From Prostheceraeus crozeri (lineage: Eukaryota; Platyhelminthes; Polycladida; Euryleptidae), in NCBI GenBank assembly GCA_907163375.1, contig CAJQUW010006381.1, positions 1 to 64,000 on the forward strand: DNA of 64,000 bases, written 5' to 3'. A program made the translations under genes and the position numbers. Of the stretch, positions 29,873-39,343 are shown piece by piece; within the stretch, counting starts at the first letter, position 1; each line of letters opens with the position of its first letter. Under the pieces are notes generated by a model. The model did not search any database and was not told where the DNA came from. It worked only from the letters and a program-made list of their open reading frames with translations.

Positions 29873-30283
29873 TTAATTTTTGTCTATGGAAAGTTGAATG
29901 TGAATATCTGAAATCGCTTCAATCACTAGACTGCTACCATGATGGTTAAATGCGTTAAGGCGTTCAGCAATTTTTATCATATGTCTTTTAAAAAATTCTT
30001 GGGGGTGATCTACCACTTCCATTGAATAAGAAGCAAAATGGAAAGAGCGACTTTCCACCTCTTGCTTTCCAAAATGACTAAACTTAATTTTCGCAACTAA
30101 TCGCGCCATGATAATGCTATCAGAGAATGTATTCATTAACTCTAGAAATAGAGTGCTAGCATCATCAACCACTGCTTCGATGTCGGTCTCATCTTTATGA
30201 AAATTTATCACATAATCTTGAACAGCTCCTTTTAAACTTTGCCTATGAAAACGTAATGTTCCGCAGTCGTTTGAGAAAGACAT
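29873..30283 (-). CDS. Free-standing relative of the polymerase N-terminal domain, 136 aa
   Basis: The segment MARLVAKIKFSHFG ... FHFASYSMEVVDHPQEFFKRHM ... NHHGSSLVIEAISDIHIQLSI parallels the element's own polymerase N-terminal region (LIYLKIKYVKID ... FHIPSSPATEVVDYESWINFHI ... RDSGLIFDGIESALFKISL) in order and spacing. In Polintons that region precedes the exonuclease domain. A separate gene for it suggests duplication and fission. It may act as a replication accessory or assembly factor. The function is not known to me. Confidence 0.5.
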   Translation of the reverse strand: MSFSNDCGTLRFHRQSLKGAVQDYVINFHKDETDIEAVVDDASTLFLELMNTFSDSIIMARLVAKIKFSHFGKQEVESRSFHFASYSMEVVDHPQEFFKRHMIKIAERLNAFNHHGSSLVIEAISDIHIQLSIDKN

Positions 30284-30370
30284 GATCGCCCTTTATCTAA
30301 CCCATCCATTGCATGAAAACAACAACTCTTCTCATAGTAACATTTATTGAATAACGGTAACAAGCATGCA

Positions 30371-30901
30371 TTATAAATCAATGGTTTGAAAGAGATAAAA
30401 TAGATACAGCTGGTAACTATCATACAGCGAGCAATGATAACCATACAGGACTTTGGCAGTGTTGAGGTAAGGAGGAAAGAAGCATTGGTTATGAACGTAG
30501 CTACTACAACGAACAGACAAAATAGGAACACACAAATCCTTAAAACGTTTCGTGACTTCATGATAATGTTGATTCACTCTAGTATCCCAAGGTGGGAGCA
30601 AAATATCATCAATGATTAGATTGGGAAATACTTTCCTCTCCTTACCAGGATTATTACAAAAGATGCGTATAACATTGAAAGCAGCTAACCATCGTTTAAA
30701 GTCAATAAGAAGAGCACTTTCACAAGAAAAGCCATAGTCTTGCAAATATTTCAGATTAAGTCCATGAATGTGTTTTCTCGCCCATTGATCAACATTGGGA
30801 TTGCAGTTGGCATGTTGATGATAGACACTGACAATCTGATATGTCCAATTGTTCATAGCAATAGCACTGAGCTCCTGTACAGGTTCACCCTCACAATCCA
30901 T
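30371..30901 (-). CDS. DnaQ-like (DEDDh) exonuclease candidate
   Basis: About 176 residues from ATG 30,901; the open frame upstream adds ASIIIF, completing a strand before the first motif. MDCEGEPVQELSAI carries Asp2 and Glu4 (DxE motif I). VDQWARKHIHGLNLKYL matches the ARxxHGL segment of this exonuclease group. Asp67 in LLIDFKRWL is a candidate second acidic residue, and VFPNLIIDDILLPPW follows. Such enzymes trim DNA or RNA 3' ends. Only motif I and the HGL segment are secure. The polymerase has its own exonuclease domain, so this would be a second nuclease. Confidence 0.55.
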   Translation of the reverse strand: MDCEGEPVQELSAIAMNNWTYQIVSVYHQHANCNPNVDQWARKHIHGLNLKYLQDYGFSCESALLIDFKRWLAAFNVIRIFCNNPGKERKVFPNLIIDDILLPPWDTRVNQHYHEVTKRFKDLCVPILSVRCSSYVHNQCFFPPYLNTAKVLYGYHCSLYDSYQLYLFYLFQTIDL

Positions 30902-30953
30902 AAAAATGATGATAGAAGCCTAAAACGGAAATTTACACATCTAAGGAAACGTT

Positions 30954-31154
30954 CTATAACATATTACAAAATGAAGAATTACATCGATGCTTTTCACGAC
31001 AAAATACACAAATGATATGATGACAACGAAGAAGTAAAATGTATCTAATAAGACCACGTCTACGACACTCAAAGCACATAAGCGAATTGTCATAGGGTAG
31101 AGTTAGGAAAGGACTAGCAATTCTCCTTCTTTGATTTGCGTTTTGATGTAGCAT
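30954..31154 (-). CDS. Second small RING-like protein, ~66 aa
   Basis: From ATG 31,154 (MLHQNANQRRRIASPF), overlapping the end of the preceding gene by 41 nt. It contains C-x2-C (CFEC), then RCHHIICVFC (C-x-H-x2-C-x2-C) and a final Cys pair. The spacing between the first two Cys pairs is similar to that in the 29.5-29.9 kb gene, so the two may be paralogues, although this one lacks the hydrophobic N-terminus. Too small for a full E3 unless it acts as a bare RING. Confidence 0.45.
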   Translation of the reverse strand: MLHQNANQRRRIASPFLTLPYDNSLMCFECRRRGLIRYILLLRCHHIICVFCREKHRCNSSFCNML

Positions 31155-31889
31155 TCTTCTCCGACTTGCGCTTCGTACCACTGCTGTTAAGGATTTGATC
31201 AATTATGTCGTCCACGTTGGGTGGTTTCGGAATATATAGGATGGATTCCATATGCATGGAGAGAGAGGCTATTTTATTATCCTTGTGTCGACCATAATAT
31301 AGCCCATTCACTTTGAAAAGGATATCCCAAGTACCTTCTCCGAGCTCATCACATCTGATGGGTATTGAATGATCTCCATCCTTCTTATAGTAAGTACACC
31401 AATGTGATACCGGTAGGCAAATGTGATTACCATCCCAAATCTTTCTATAGGGAGTATCCTTGTCATCTCTCGCCTTCCACTCTTGAGCAAGAGGAGTAGG
31501 AATGTCCATATTTAATGTCACGTACTCCTCAATAATATCAAGTTGGTGGCGAATGTACGGACTCACGGGGATCAGTATGTAGTCCCCATACTGATTGTGC
31601 ATTATCTTGACATCCGTGGAAGGGAGCATTCCCGTTTGGAGTACTACGCTATGATCATCATAACGCAAGGCTTGTTTAAATTTACGCTGTAGCGGTGTAG
31701 GATTATGTACCTTGGATGTTTCTTCCACTGGCCTCAGTTGTAGATGATCTGACCGTAGCGAACCTTGTAACGTTTGACCGCCATTTTGTCCTACTAGTGC
31801 AGTAGATGGAGTAGATGCCTGAAAATGAAAAAAGATTGTATTAAGTTTACGTTCAAGGGAGGAGAGGGAGGGAAGTAGCGACTTACCAT
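31114..31889 (-). CDS. Polinton protein of unknown function with a spliced one-codon leader
   Basis: The ATG at 31,887-31,889 is followed at once by GTAAGT. A 68-nt intron ends in a CAG at 31,819-31,821, and the main frame runs to 31,114. The main frame has no early ATG, which supports the splicing. The protein of about 235 residues starts with a Ser/Thr/Gln-rich stretch, has a folded-looking middle (YILIPVSPYIRHQLDIIEEYV, GTWDILFKVNGLYYG) and ends in a basic tail (KRKSEKNATSKRKSKK) that looks like a nuclear localisation signal. Family not recognised. It is the outermost minus-strand gene at the right end, with promoter and leader closely resembling those of the polymerase gene, so it is probably an early regulatory or replication protein. 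Confidence 0.65.
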
Positions 31890-31993
31890 TTTAGTTGGAT
31901 AATAGAACAGGGAACTAGAGAGAGAGAGAAAATGTGCGTCCGTCACTCGTGTGATTCAACGATGGAATGATTCTCACTGTGGAAGGCTCGCTA

Positions 31994-32039
31994 TTTATAA
32001 AGAAATGCTTGATTCTCATTGGATGATGATCCTCATTGG
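31994..32039 (-). promoter_or_regulatory. Right-end promoter: paired CCAAT boxes and TATAAA
   Basis: On the minus strand CCAAT occurs at 32,039-32,035 and 32,022-32,018, then TATAAA at 31,999-31,994, about 105 nt before ATG/GTAAGT. Order and spacing match the polymerase promoter at 15.6 kb, and the leaders share GTGACGRACGCAC and a CT-rich tract. Confidence 0.65.
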
Positions 32040-32091
32040 ACAATAACATCAAGCTGATTCGAAATCTAACTCCGTCGTTTTTCGCCAATGT

Positions 32092-33436
32092 CCCAAAATC
32101 TTAAATGGCGTCTCACATCTAAACGAAGGCAGATAGGAACAAGCCGTTTGTTTCAGTGAATTTGTCTCACTCTTAGCTTTCAAACGAGCTATCGCACGAC
32201 AAAATCCATCCACTGGAAGCCAAAATCGAAGCAAGCTGTCCAGAGGGGGGGGGGTCAGCGAAATTTGATGAAACAAACTTTGGTAAAGGTCCCAGGTCGA
32301 AATTCCACACTTTGGAAAATTTTTAATTTTTCCCATACAAAGTCACTCTGACACTTAGGATTTTTTCAGGTGAGCTCCGACCTAAAATCTTGTAACCGCT
32401 CTAACTTTTGAACGGCTGCTCCGATTGACTCGCAACGAAAAATGCGGTCGAGCAGTGTTTCATCCTCTTTCCAATGCAACACCGAACGAACAAAATCCGT
32501 CCACTAGAACCAAAGTTAGAACAAAGGGGGGGGGGTCAGCGAAATTTGATGAAACAAACTTTGGTAAAGGTCCCAGGTCGAAATTCCACACTTTGGAAAA
32601 TTTTTAATTTTTCCCATACAAAGTCACTCTGACACTTAGGATTTTTTCAGGTGAGCTCCGACCTAAAATCTTGTAACCGCTCTAACTTTTGAACGGCTGC
32701 TCCGATTGACTCGCAACGAAAAATGCGGTCGAGCAGTGTTTCATCCTCTTTCCAATGCAACTCGAACGAACAAAATCCGTCCACTAGAACCAAAGTTAGA
32801 ACAAAGGGGGGGGGTCAGCGAAATTTGATGAAACAAACTTTGGTAAAGGTCCCAGGTCGAAATTCCACACTTTGGAAAATTTTTAATTTTTCCCATACAA
32901 AGTCACTCTGACACTTAGGATTTTTTCAGGTGAGCTCCGACCTAAAATCTTGTAACCGCTCTAACTTTTGAACGGCTGCTCCGATTGACTCGCAACGAAA
33001 AATGCGGTCGAGCAGTGTTTCATCCTCTTTCCAATGCAACTCGAACGAACAAAATCCGTCCACTAGAACCAAAGTTAGAACAAAGGGGGGGGGGACGTCA
33101 GCGAAAAATTTTTATCTCCGATTGCTTTCAAATTCACCATACAGATGCAGAATTTCACGCTGAATCCGAATCTGGCCTCCGTTTTCACATCCGAGGCTTC
33201 GTTTGGACACTACACACCAAAACATCCCACAGTTTAACCAAGACAACCTAGACGGTCGCCCAAGTCCACCAGGCGGTCACACACAGACACCCGAGACTCA
33301 CACACTGTCGGTCCAGAGGGGGGGGGACGTCAGCGGAACCTCGCCGGCACATCACGACACTGGCGGACCAGAGGGGGGGGGACTCAGCGATGGCGGCCAT
33401 CTTGCGCTATCTGGTGTTCGCCGTTTTCTTACTACT
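32092..33436 (-). repeat. Polinton right terminal inverted repeat with ~280-bp tandem units
   Basis: From inside to outside: a diverged variant unit (32,092-32,260), three near-identical units ending with GTCAGCG at 32,541, 32,820 and 33,103 (spacing 281, 279 and 283 bp), then the outer unique part ending CTTACTACT at 33,436. G-tracts of 8-10 precede each GTCAGCG. Repeated small open frames here are repeats, not genes. Confidence 0.9.
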
Positions 33437-33442
33437 GGGGGG
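33437..33442. repeat. Polinton target-site duplication, right copy (GGGGGG)
   Basis: A run of seven G directly follows the right terminus. See the left copy at 10,230-10,235. Confidence 0.65.
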
Positions 33443-33718
33443 GACAACAAAGAGGCTAGCTACGGCGCTGATCAGCAGGTCCGAATTGTGCAAGAAAGTG
33501 AAATAAGATTTTCCAAACTAGCTTCACATTGGAAAAAACGTTACATGTACATGTACAAGTACATGTAAAAAATCAAAAAACATGTTTTTCACAGTGAATG
33601 AAATCGAATTTCTCAAATCTGACTGCAGATTTGAATTTCGCAGGATCGAATTGCCATTTAGGCACTAATAAACCTCGACAGGCGATACTTCAATGGCAAA
33701 TATCAGACAAAATAGCTT
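33443..33718. other. piggyBac 3' remainder beyond the Polinton
   Basis: Anonymous AT-rich DNA between the Polinton and the right piggyBac terminus. No gene. Confidence 0.45.
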
Positions 33719-33750
33719 CCTGGGTGTATTACACCCAGGTTATCCTTTAG
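33719..33750 (-). repeat. piggyBac right terminal inverted repeat and TTAG
   Basis: The reverse complement of 33,719-33,746 matches the left terminus at 27 of 28 positions. The next four bases are TTAG, one change from the expected TTAA. Confidence 0.7.
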
Positions 33751-34394
33751 ACCTTCCAGATTTCGAAGTCCTCTAACCGTTAACAAGTTTAGGAAACAAA
33801 TCCTCTGGTTAATTCTCGATTGTAGGATTCTGATTGCGAAAATCCCATAGTTGGTTTGGCATCAGCGAGGGCACGTTGACACTGATTTTTAACTTACTTA
33901 AAGCAGTTTTTGAAATCCTACCATTTCTCAAATAAGTTTCCAAAATCGCATTTTCTAGCCTATCTGAATTTCGCAATTTGTGCATTCATTGCAGTTGAAG
34001 CACGTTTGGGGTCTTGGAGACCCCATTTCAAATTTACAATTCTCATGCGATGATGAAAATCATCCCAGCAGCCATTTATAATAGAATATAATGCTTACTA
34101 ATTTGAATTATTAATTGAAGTAGTCCTGATGAGGACTGATGGCGTTCTCCAATCCGCAAGTGTACAAATGCAATGCTACTGTAACCATTGGATTAATCAG
34201 TTCTTAAAAGAACTCAATGGAGCTTTCTCGTGGCAACGAATTAAAATTGCTCAGCTTTGGCCCTATATCTGGTAAAAATGGAAATCTCAAGACTTGTAAC
34301 ACCACTCATTCTTACTGTTAATATACATGTACTAATGTCATAGATTCCAAACACTGCCGCATACACGTTCAAAACAGACGTCTAATATAATGTA
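33751..34394. other. Anonymous stretch with a GGGGTC palindrome
   Basis: No gene. GGGGTCTTGGAGACCCC at 34,008-34,024 is a near-perfect palindrome that resembles one at 39,975-39,992 in inverted order. They could be the ends of another, older element. Confidence 0.4.
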
Positions 34395-36510
34395 CCGAAA
34401 GGGTGGTTCAAAGAAAATCGAAGTTGGAAAAGTCAGGGTGCACGTCGCTAAAAGTATTCCTGTTGGTAGGAAAATTGTGCATGTGGAGTTTTTGCTCGAT
34501 TGGTCAAGGATTAGGGGTCGCCCAGATAGGTCAAAGTGAGGTCAAATTTGCAAAAATTGGTAAAAGAGCTCCTGACGTCATCACGTGACCTCGAATTTGC
34601 TATCTATCATACCATGAGGTCTAAAAGGTCATTCGAGGTCATTTGATGACGTCAGAGTCTTGTTTAGCTCAAATTTAGATGTTTTATTCATATTATTTGA
34701 CAATGCTTTCAAGTACAAGGCAGAACAAGTATACAAACTTGTCTGAACTAGGCATCAGCTAATTTAAAAGACGAATAAGCCATGATGGATGCTTATCAGT
34801 TAATAGGCCCTTGTACTGACAGTTTTGATTAGATTTTTTTTATTCCAACTGGAACTTTTAAGAGTTAAATACGATTTTAATCTGCAGTTGTCTTCAACCA
34901 CCCCACTAACTAATGAGAAATTTTAGACATGAGTTAGGGTCATCCATGACAACTGAAGTGCATACTTATAGTGGTAAAGTAATTTTCTTGAAAATCGATG
35001 CTTTTCAAAGAATGCATTATGATACCACTATCAGAAGACAAAATCAACTTTAGTGCAAACAATTAACAGAAGATATTGTAAAGCACAAATACAAATTACA
35101 TTAGGAATGTAAAGGACGCAAAGCAAAATAGCTCTCTTCTTGCGAATTGGGAACATGTGACGGTGTTAGGCAAACATGAATTGCTCTTGATCGTCGATGT
35201 TCGTGATGGTTCGAAGTACAATACTCGACAGTAGACCAGCCTATCTCCCATGAAATTCATTTCCCTCGAAGCCATAGACATTTTCTGCAGAAAGAGACAT
35301 ACCTTCAGGTAGCATAGGTAGATCCCCTTGGTCATCCATCAGGCAGAGCATTGTCTCATGAAGCCTGAACGTCGCACAGCCGCCTTGCTGCACGTGACAA
35401 ATAGTAGAAAGCGGTTGTGTTACTTCTGTATAAGGAAGCATACTCCACTGCGTACTCCTTTGACGTTCACAGTCTTATCAAAAGACAAAACAATTGCTCG
35501 ATCCTTCATTTTCTACTCATCAAAGATCGCAACCACAACCATGACAATTGCAGCTACAGTTCCTGCAGACAATTTCGAATCGCCAAAAATATGTTCCAGC
35601 TCACCTAGCACTGAGATTGCTTTCTATTGATGATGATGGGAAGACGCTCTTTTACTTCCTTCATTGCAGGGGAGGGTAGGCCCTTCCCATCCAAGTAATT
35701 GAGGTGATTGTCAAATGACACGCTGTTGCTGACGTTGCTCCTTGGGCCTATAGGTTTCTGTGGCTCGCCTGACCGAAGACTGACTCAGGACGATACTAGA
35801 CATTGGCTGTTTCAAAGCTTCTGCCAAAACTGTTGTGATGAACATAGCTCTACTTGTGGTGCTTCCACTTCGGTCCAAAATTTGGCCGCTGGAGGGAAAC
35901 TTTGATTCTTGGAAATGTGGCTATGTCGGAGGATGTCGATGGGAGAATGAGAGGAGCCCCACTAGCCTTGTACTCAGAAGTATTATCAATTTATATGAAT
36001 AAAAATATTTATAAAGAAAACATTATATGACCTCGAATGACCTTTTCGACGTCATAGCATGATAGATAGCGGTCACATTTATATTCATTGATAATACATT
36101 ATATGACTCTAAAATGTTTAGATTCATCACAAATTGACATTTCATGCTGTGATGTCATATACCATTGCATTGATCACGTGACTCATCCAAAGCCATGATC
36201 TTTGGACCTTAAATACTATTTTGCGATAAAACCAAGCATTTTAGAGTAATATACTATATTACCAACAGATAGAAATGTGACCCTAATCTATCATTTTACA
36301 AGGTCAGAAAGATCATTCGAGGTCACGTGATGACGTCAGGAGCTATTTTAGCAATTTTTGCAAATTTGACCTCACTTTGACCTCTCTGGGCGACCCCTAA
36401 ACCTTGACCGATCGAGCTAGATCTCCACATGTACAATTGTGTTTACCAAAAGGAATACTTCTAGCGATGTACCCTGACTTTTCCAACTTTCGATTTTTTG
36501 AACCACCCTG
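34395..36510. mobile_element. Mariner-like DNA transposon with ~200-bp inverted repeats
   Basis: 34,401-34,596 and the reverse complement of about 36,313-36,510 match closely. Both start GGGTGGTTCAAA and run through AAAGTGAGGTCAAATTTGC to GACGTCATCACGTGACC. The right end is CAGGGTGG in inverted form followed by TA; the left end has TA and a short mutation. CAGGG-type termini and TA targets fit the Tc1/mariner superfamily. No transposase domain is recognised inside. Minus-strand frames at 35.1-35.44 kb (LHETMLCLMDDQGDLPMLPEG, VYGFEGNEF, SNSCLPNTVTCSQFARRELF) look like decayed coding sequence of unknown origin. Confidence 0.7.
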
Positions 36511-37783
36511 TACCGACTACAGATGCTGGTACTGGAAATATAGAATGGGGCAATGGTCACCAGATTGAGGAAATAAAAAAAATGGAAAATGGTCACCACA
36601 TGTCAAGGAAATTAAAAGTGAATATTATAAAACAATAGGAAATCGATGGATCAAAATTGGAAAAGTGGAGGTAAAACATAGAACTACAATGACACTACTA
36701 CACCGATTGCAAGTGAACTAATGCTACACTGTATCTGAGATTACACATAATGGATGATGATAATAGTGGACAAGTAGTGGAAAGTGGATGATGGAGAATG
36801 GAGATAAACAATAGAACTACAATGACATTCTACTATGCCGAAAGCAATCGAACTACACACTATACCCAAGACTTAGACTACACATGGAGAATACTTTTTC
36901 TTCACTTGAATTTGTTATCGCCAGTTTCCAACATTTCTTCATTTGTCTTCATCCACAATGATATCATTTGAAATACAATACATCGACCACTACTTCAGCT
37001 ATCGATTAAGGAATATAAAGCATAATACTGCAGTCTGTCAGTCATCAGCAGGTAGGTACTCGTCTAGTTGTGTTTCGACCCCTAACCTGAACACTCAAAC
37101 CCAGACGAGCGGGGTCCCACACATAATGGCTGACAAAATACTGAATAGGCAATGATATCTCGTGAAAGATATGTCAGAAAGATAAGTCAGACATCATTCA
37201 AATGTTACTTTCCTACATGTAAACTCATCCTGTCATTAAATTCATCCCATCAATAAATACAATATGCTTTTAGCGATCGCACATGTAAACAAATCCTGTA
37301 CATCAATCTGTTCCTTTTTCGATTCCCACAAGTAAAGAGATCCTGTTCATACTCGATCCCTATTAACATGTAATCGTTGTGTGATAAATCTGCAATCCGC
37401 CTTTACAGAAACTTCACCTCATTCGAGACTTAACGATGGGAGCTCTCTCATCTCCCTTAAACCACGTTAAGCGCTCTGCATTCGCTCTTCACCGCCTGCA
37501 TGTGATGGTTACAGTTAGTCGTTTGTTCTCCTTTGCAGCAAGGCGTTAAGGAAAATGTGAATGGTTTGTTGGTTGCGTGCCTCACTGAAATTCACAGAGT
37601 GAAGGAACTGTCGAGCCGAGAAAAGACCATATTTGTAAAGCCATTCATTATGCCTTGTGAAAGCCTTTTCTGTGTAACTCATCAAGTCATGCTGTGAATA
37701 ACGTCTAAACTACTTGATATTTAGTGTCTTGTTAGTTCTGTGTAAAGCGTCTTGTAACTTCGAGTATATTCTACAATATCTGA
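36511..37783. other. Anonymous stretch
   Basis: No recognisable gene or repeat boundary. Overlapping short frames only. Confidence 0.45.
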
Positions 37784-39343
37784 CTACTTGTGAGGCGAAA
37801 ACATGAAGGTCATCTGCAATGGGATCATGATCTCCGGAAAAGTCAGTTGCACCACAGAGAAAGAGAGGTCATCCACCTTGTGATGTACTGAGGTTCTCAA
37901 GCTGTTCTGTGAGATATGTATTTCCAAACCAAGGTAAACTACCCCTTTATTGTTATCACCATTTCTCTCCGCCAACAAGTGAAGTCGACAAATTCTTTGA
38001 ATCAACGAATCAAAGTGCTTATAATTGACAACACACAGGTCGTCAATGTATCTTGATGTAGGTGACAACAAGCGTGTTAAATGATATTTCTTAGTTTTTA
38101 TCAAATTTTGCATAAAAACATATTCGCAGTGTAAGAGGAATAGGTCAGCTAGGAGTGGACTAGAATTTCCTCCCATTGGAATGCCTTTAATCTGCCTGAA
38201 AACTAAATTACCGAATGTGACGTAGGTCTGTGATAGTAGGAAATGTATGGCTTCTTTTTACTTCTGTTTGTCAAAATAGCGATAACCATTATCTTTTTTC
38301 ATTGAGTAAAAGGACTTATCATGTCCAATGCAAATAAATTTTCTATTTGAGGAATTAGACACCAAATCCATAAAAGCGAATATGTGATCTTCAATCAAGT
38401 TTTGATCAAGATTCGTATAGAAGGTTGAAAAATCGAAAACTTGCAATGAATGAACTTGTGTCGAATTTAATCTGTGTAGAAATTCTTGTGTGGACTTTAT
38501 ACTCTCCAGAAACAATCGAAACCGCTATTTCTCTTAATTGCCATACAATATCTCTGAAAATTGTCACGTAAAACACTTTAGGCTGAATTCACTTTGATGG
38601 AAAGCTTTTTCGATGTGCATTGTGGTGTACCTGCTATGAATCTAAATTTGCATGGAGTTTTGTGAAACTTTTTAATCCAATATAATTTTGGTAATTTTCT
38701 TTTTTTCACAGACAGATAGCTTGAATTCTCGCTTCTCATAATTGCTGCATGTTGCTCAATTACTTTCTTGCGCTAAAATATGCTTGGATCGCAGGTATCA
38801 TTACCTGACATGTTCGACGTGGAAACATCAATTCCCAACTCGGCTAAGAGAATTTGGACATAAAACCTTCTGCACATGAAGGCATAATTAGTAGATGCTT
38901 TATCAATTGGTGTAATTATGAGGTCATTCTGCAATTCTTTCAGATTTTTACCAATTTTGACATTTGTCTTGTGTCGATGTGCGTGAAATCTATTCGAAGA
39001 TTTCTTGGCAAGATATATTCGATCTTTAATAAGTGCCATGATTCTTGATTTCTTGAGAATAAAGTAGCCTCGAGCTACTCCTTCTTGCATATTTTTGATT
39101 ACATATATGCTTACTCATATTAATTATTTTTGTAACATGCTCATCTAATGAATTCCTGATTTGAGTTGTTATGGCACTCCAACTAAGGCTTCTGAGGATT
39201 CTGTGTTTGGTACCAAAACGGAAGAGTTGACATAAGTCTTCATCATCCACATTGTCTAGATCACCCGTTATTGTGTGACCATGATGTGGATAAACAAAAT
39301 ATTGCCTCTTGCTACATGAGCATGAATTATTTATGATGTGCAT
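37784..39343 (-). mobile_element. Penelope-like retroelement, reverse-transcriptase relic
   Basis: Minus-strand blocks in the correct order: DLIITPIDKASTNYAFMCRRFYV (near 38.85 kb), FDFSTFYTNLD (motif A, near 38.4 kb), then MGGNSSPLLADLFLLHCEYVFM and SRYIDDLCVV (motifs B and C, near 38.1 kb). These are the Penelope-type signatures (IxxxDKG, FSTLYT, MGxxxSPxxADxFL, RYIDD). The frame is broken between blocks and no GIY-YIG endonuclease follows, so this is an incomplete, dead copy. The upstream frame at 39.03-39.34 kb (HHGHTITGDLDN, EDLCQLFRFGTKHRI) also fits the N-terminal part of this family. Confidence 0.8.

Larger units (their letters stand above)
10236..33436. mobile_element. Polinton/Maverick element, 23.2 kb
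   Basis: A self-synthesising DNA transposon or endogenous virus-like element. Inverted termini (AGTAGTAAG ... CTTACTACT), ~1.1-kb terminal inverted repeats and a G-run target duplication define the ends. The left third holds a coiled-coil protein, a 143-residue protein and protein-primed DNA polymerase B. The right two-thirds hold structural genes, mostly on the minus strand (capsid-type proteins, protease, major capsid, core protein, integrase, ATPase, RING-like proteins, exonuclease candidate), plus a plus-strand cluster of PC4-like and TBP-like genes. Terminal units are nearly identical at the two ends and nearly all genes are open, so insertion looks recent. It looks almost whole, with about two breaks, both in the polymerase gene. 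Confidence 0.95.
7390..33746 (+). mobile_element. piggyBac-like DNA transposon, split by a Polinton
   Basis: Near-perfect 28-bp inverted termini at 7390-7417 and 33,719-33,746 enclose a piggyBac transposase gene (about 7.6-9.5 kb) and the whole Polinton (10,236-33,436). The flanks are TTAA on the left and TTAG on the right, the latter one substitution from TTAA. Without the Polinton the element is about 3.15 kb, a normal size for this superfamily. The transposase is dead, and the right end sits only about 300 bp beyond the Polinton. The reading that the Polinton landed in the 3' untranslated part of a piggyBac copy is inference. The match of the termini is seen directly. Confidence 0.65.

Noticed and set aside
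34130-34155. CTGATGAGGAC as a hammerhead ribozyme core
   Set aside because: No GAAA partner at the right distance. It is only a short palindrome.
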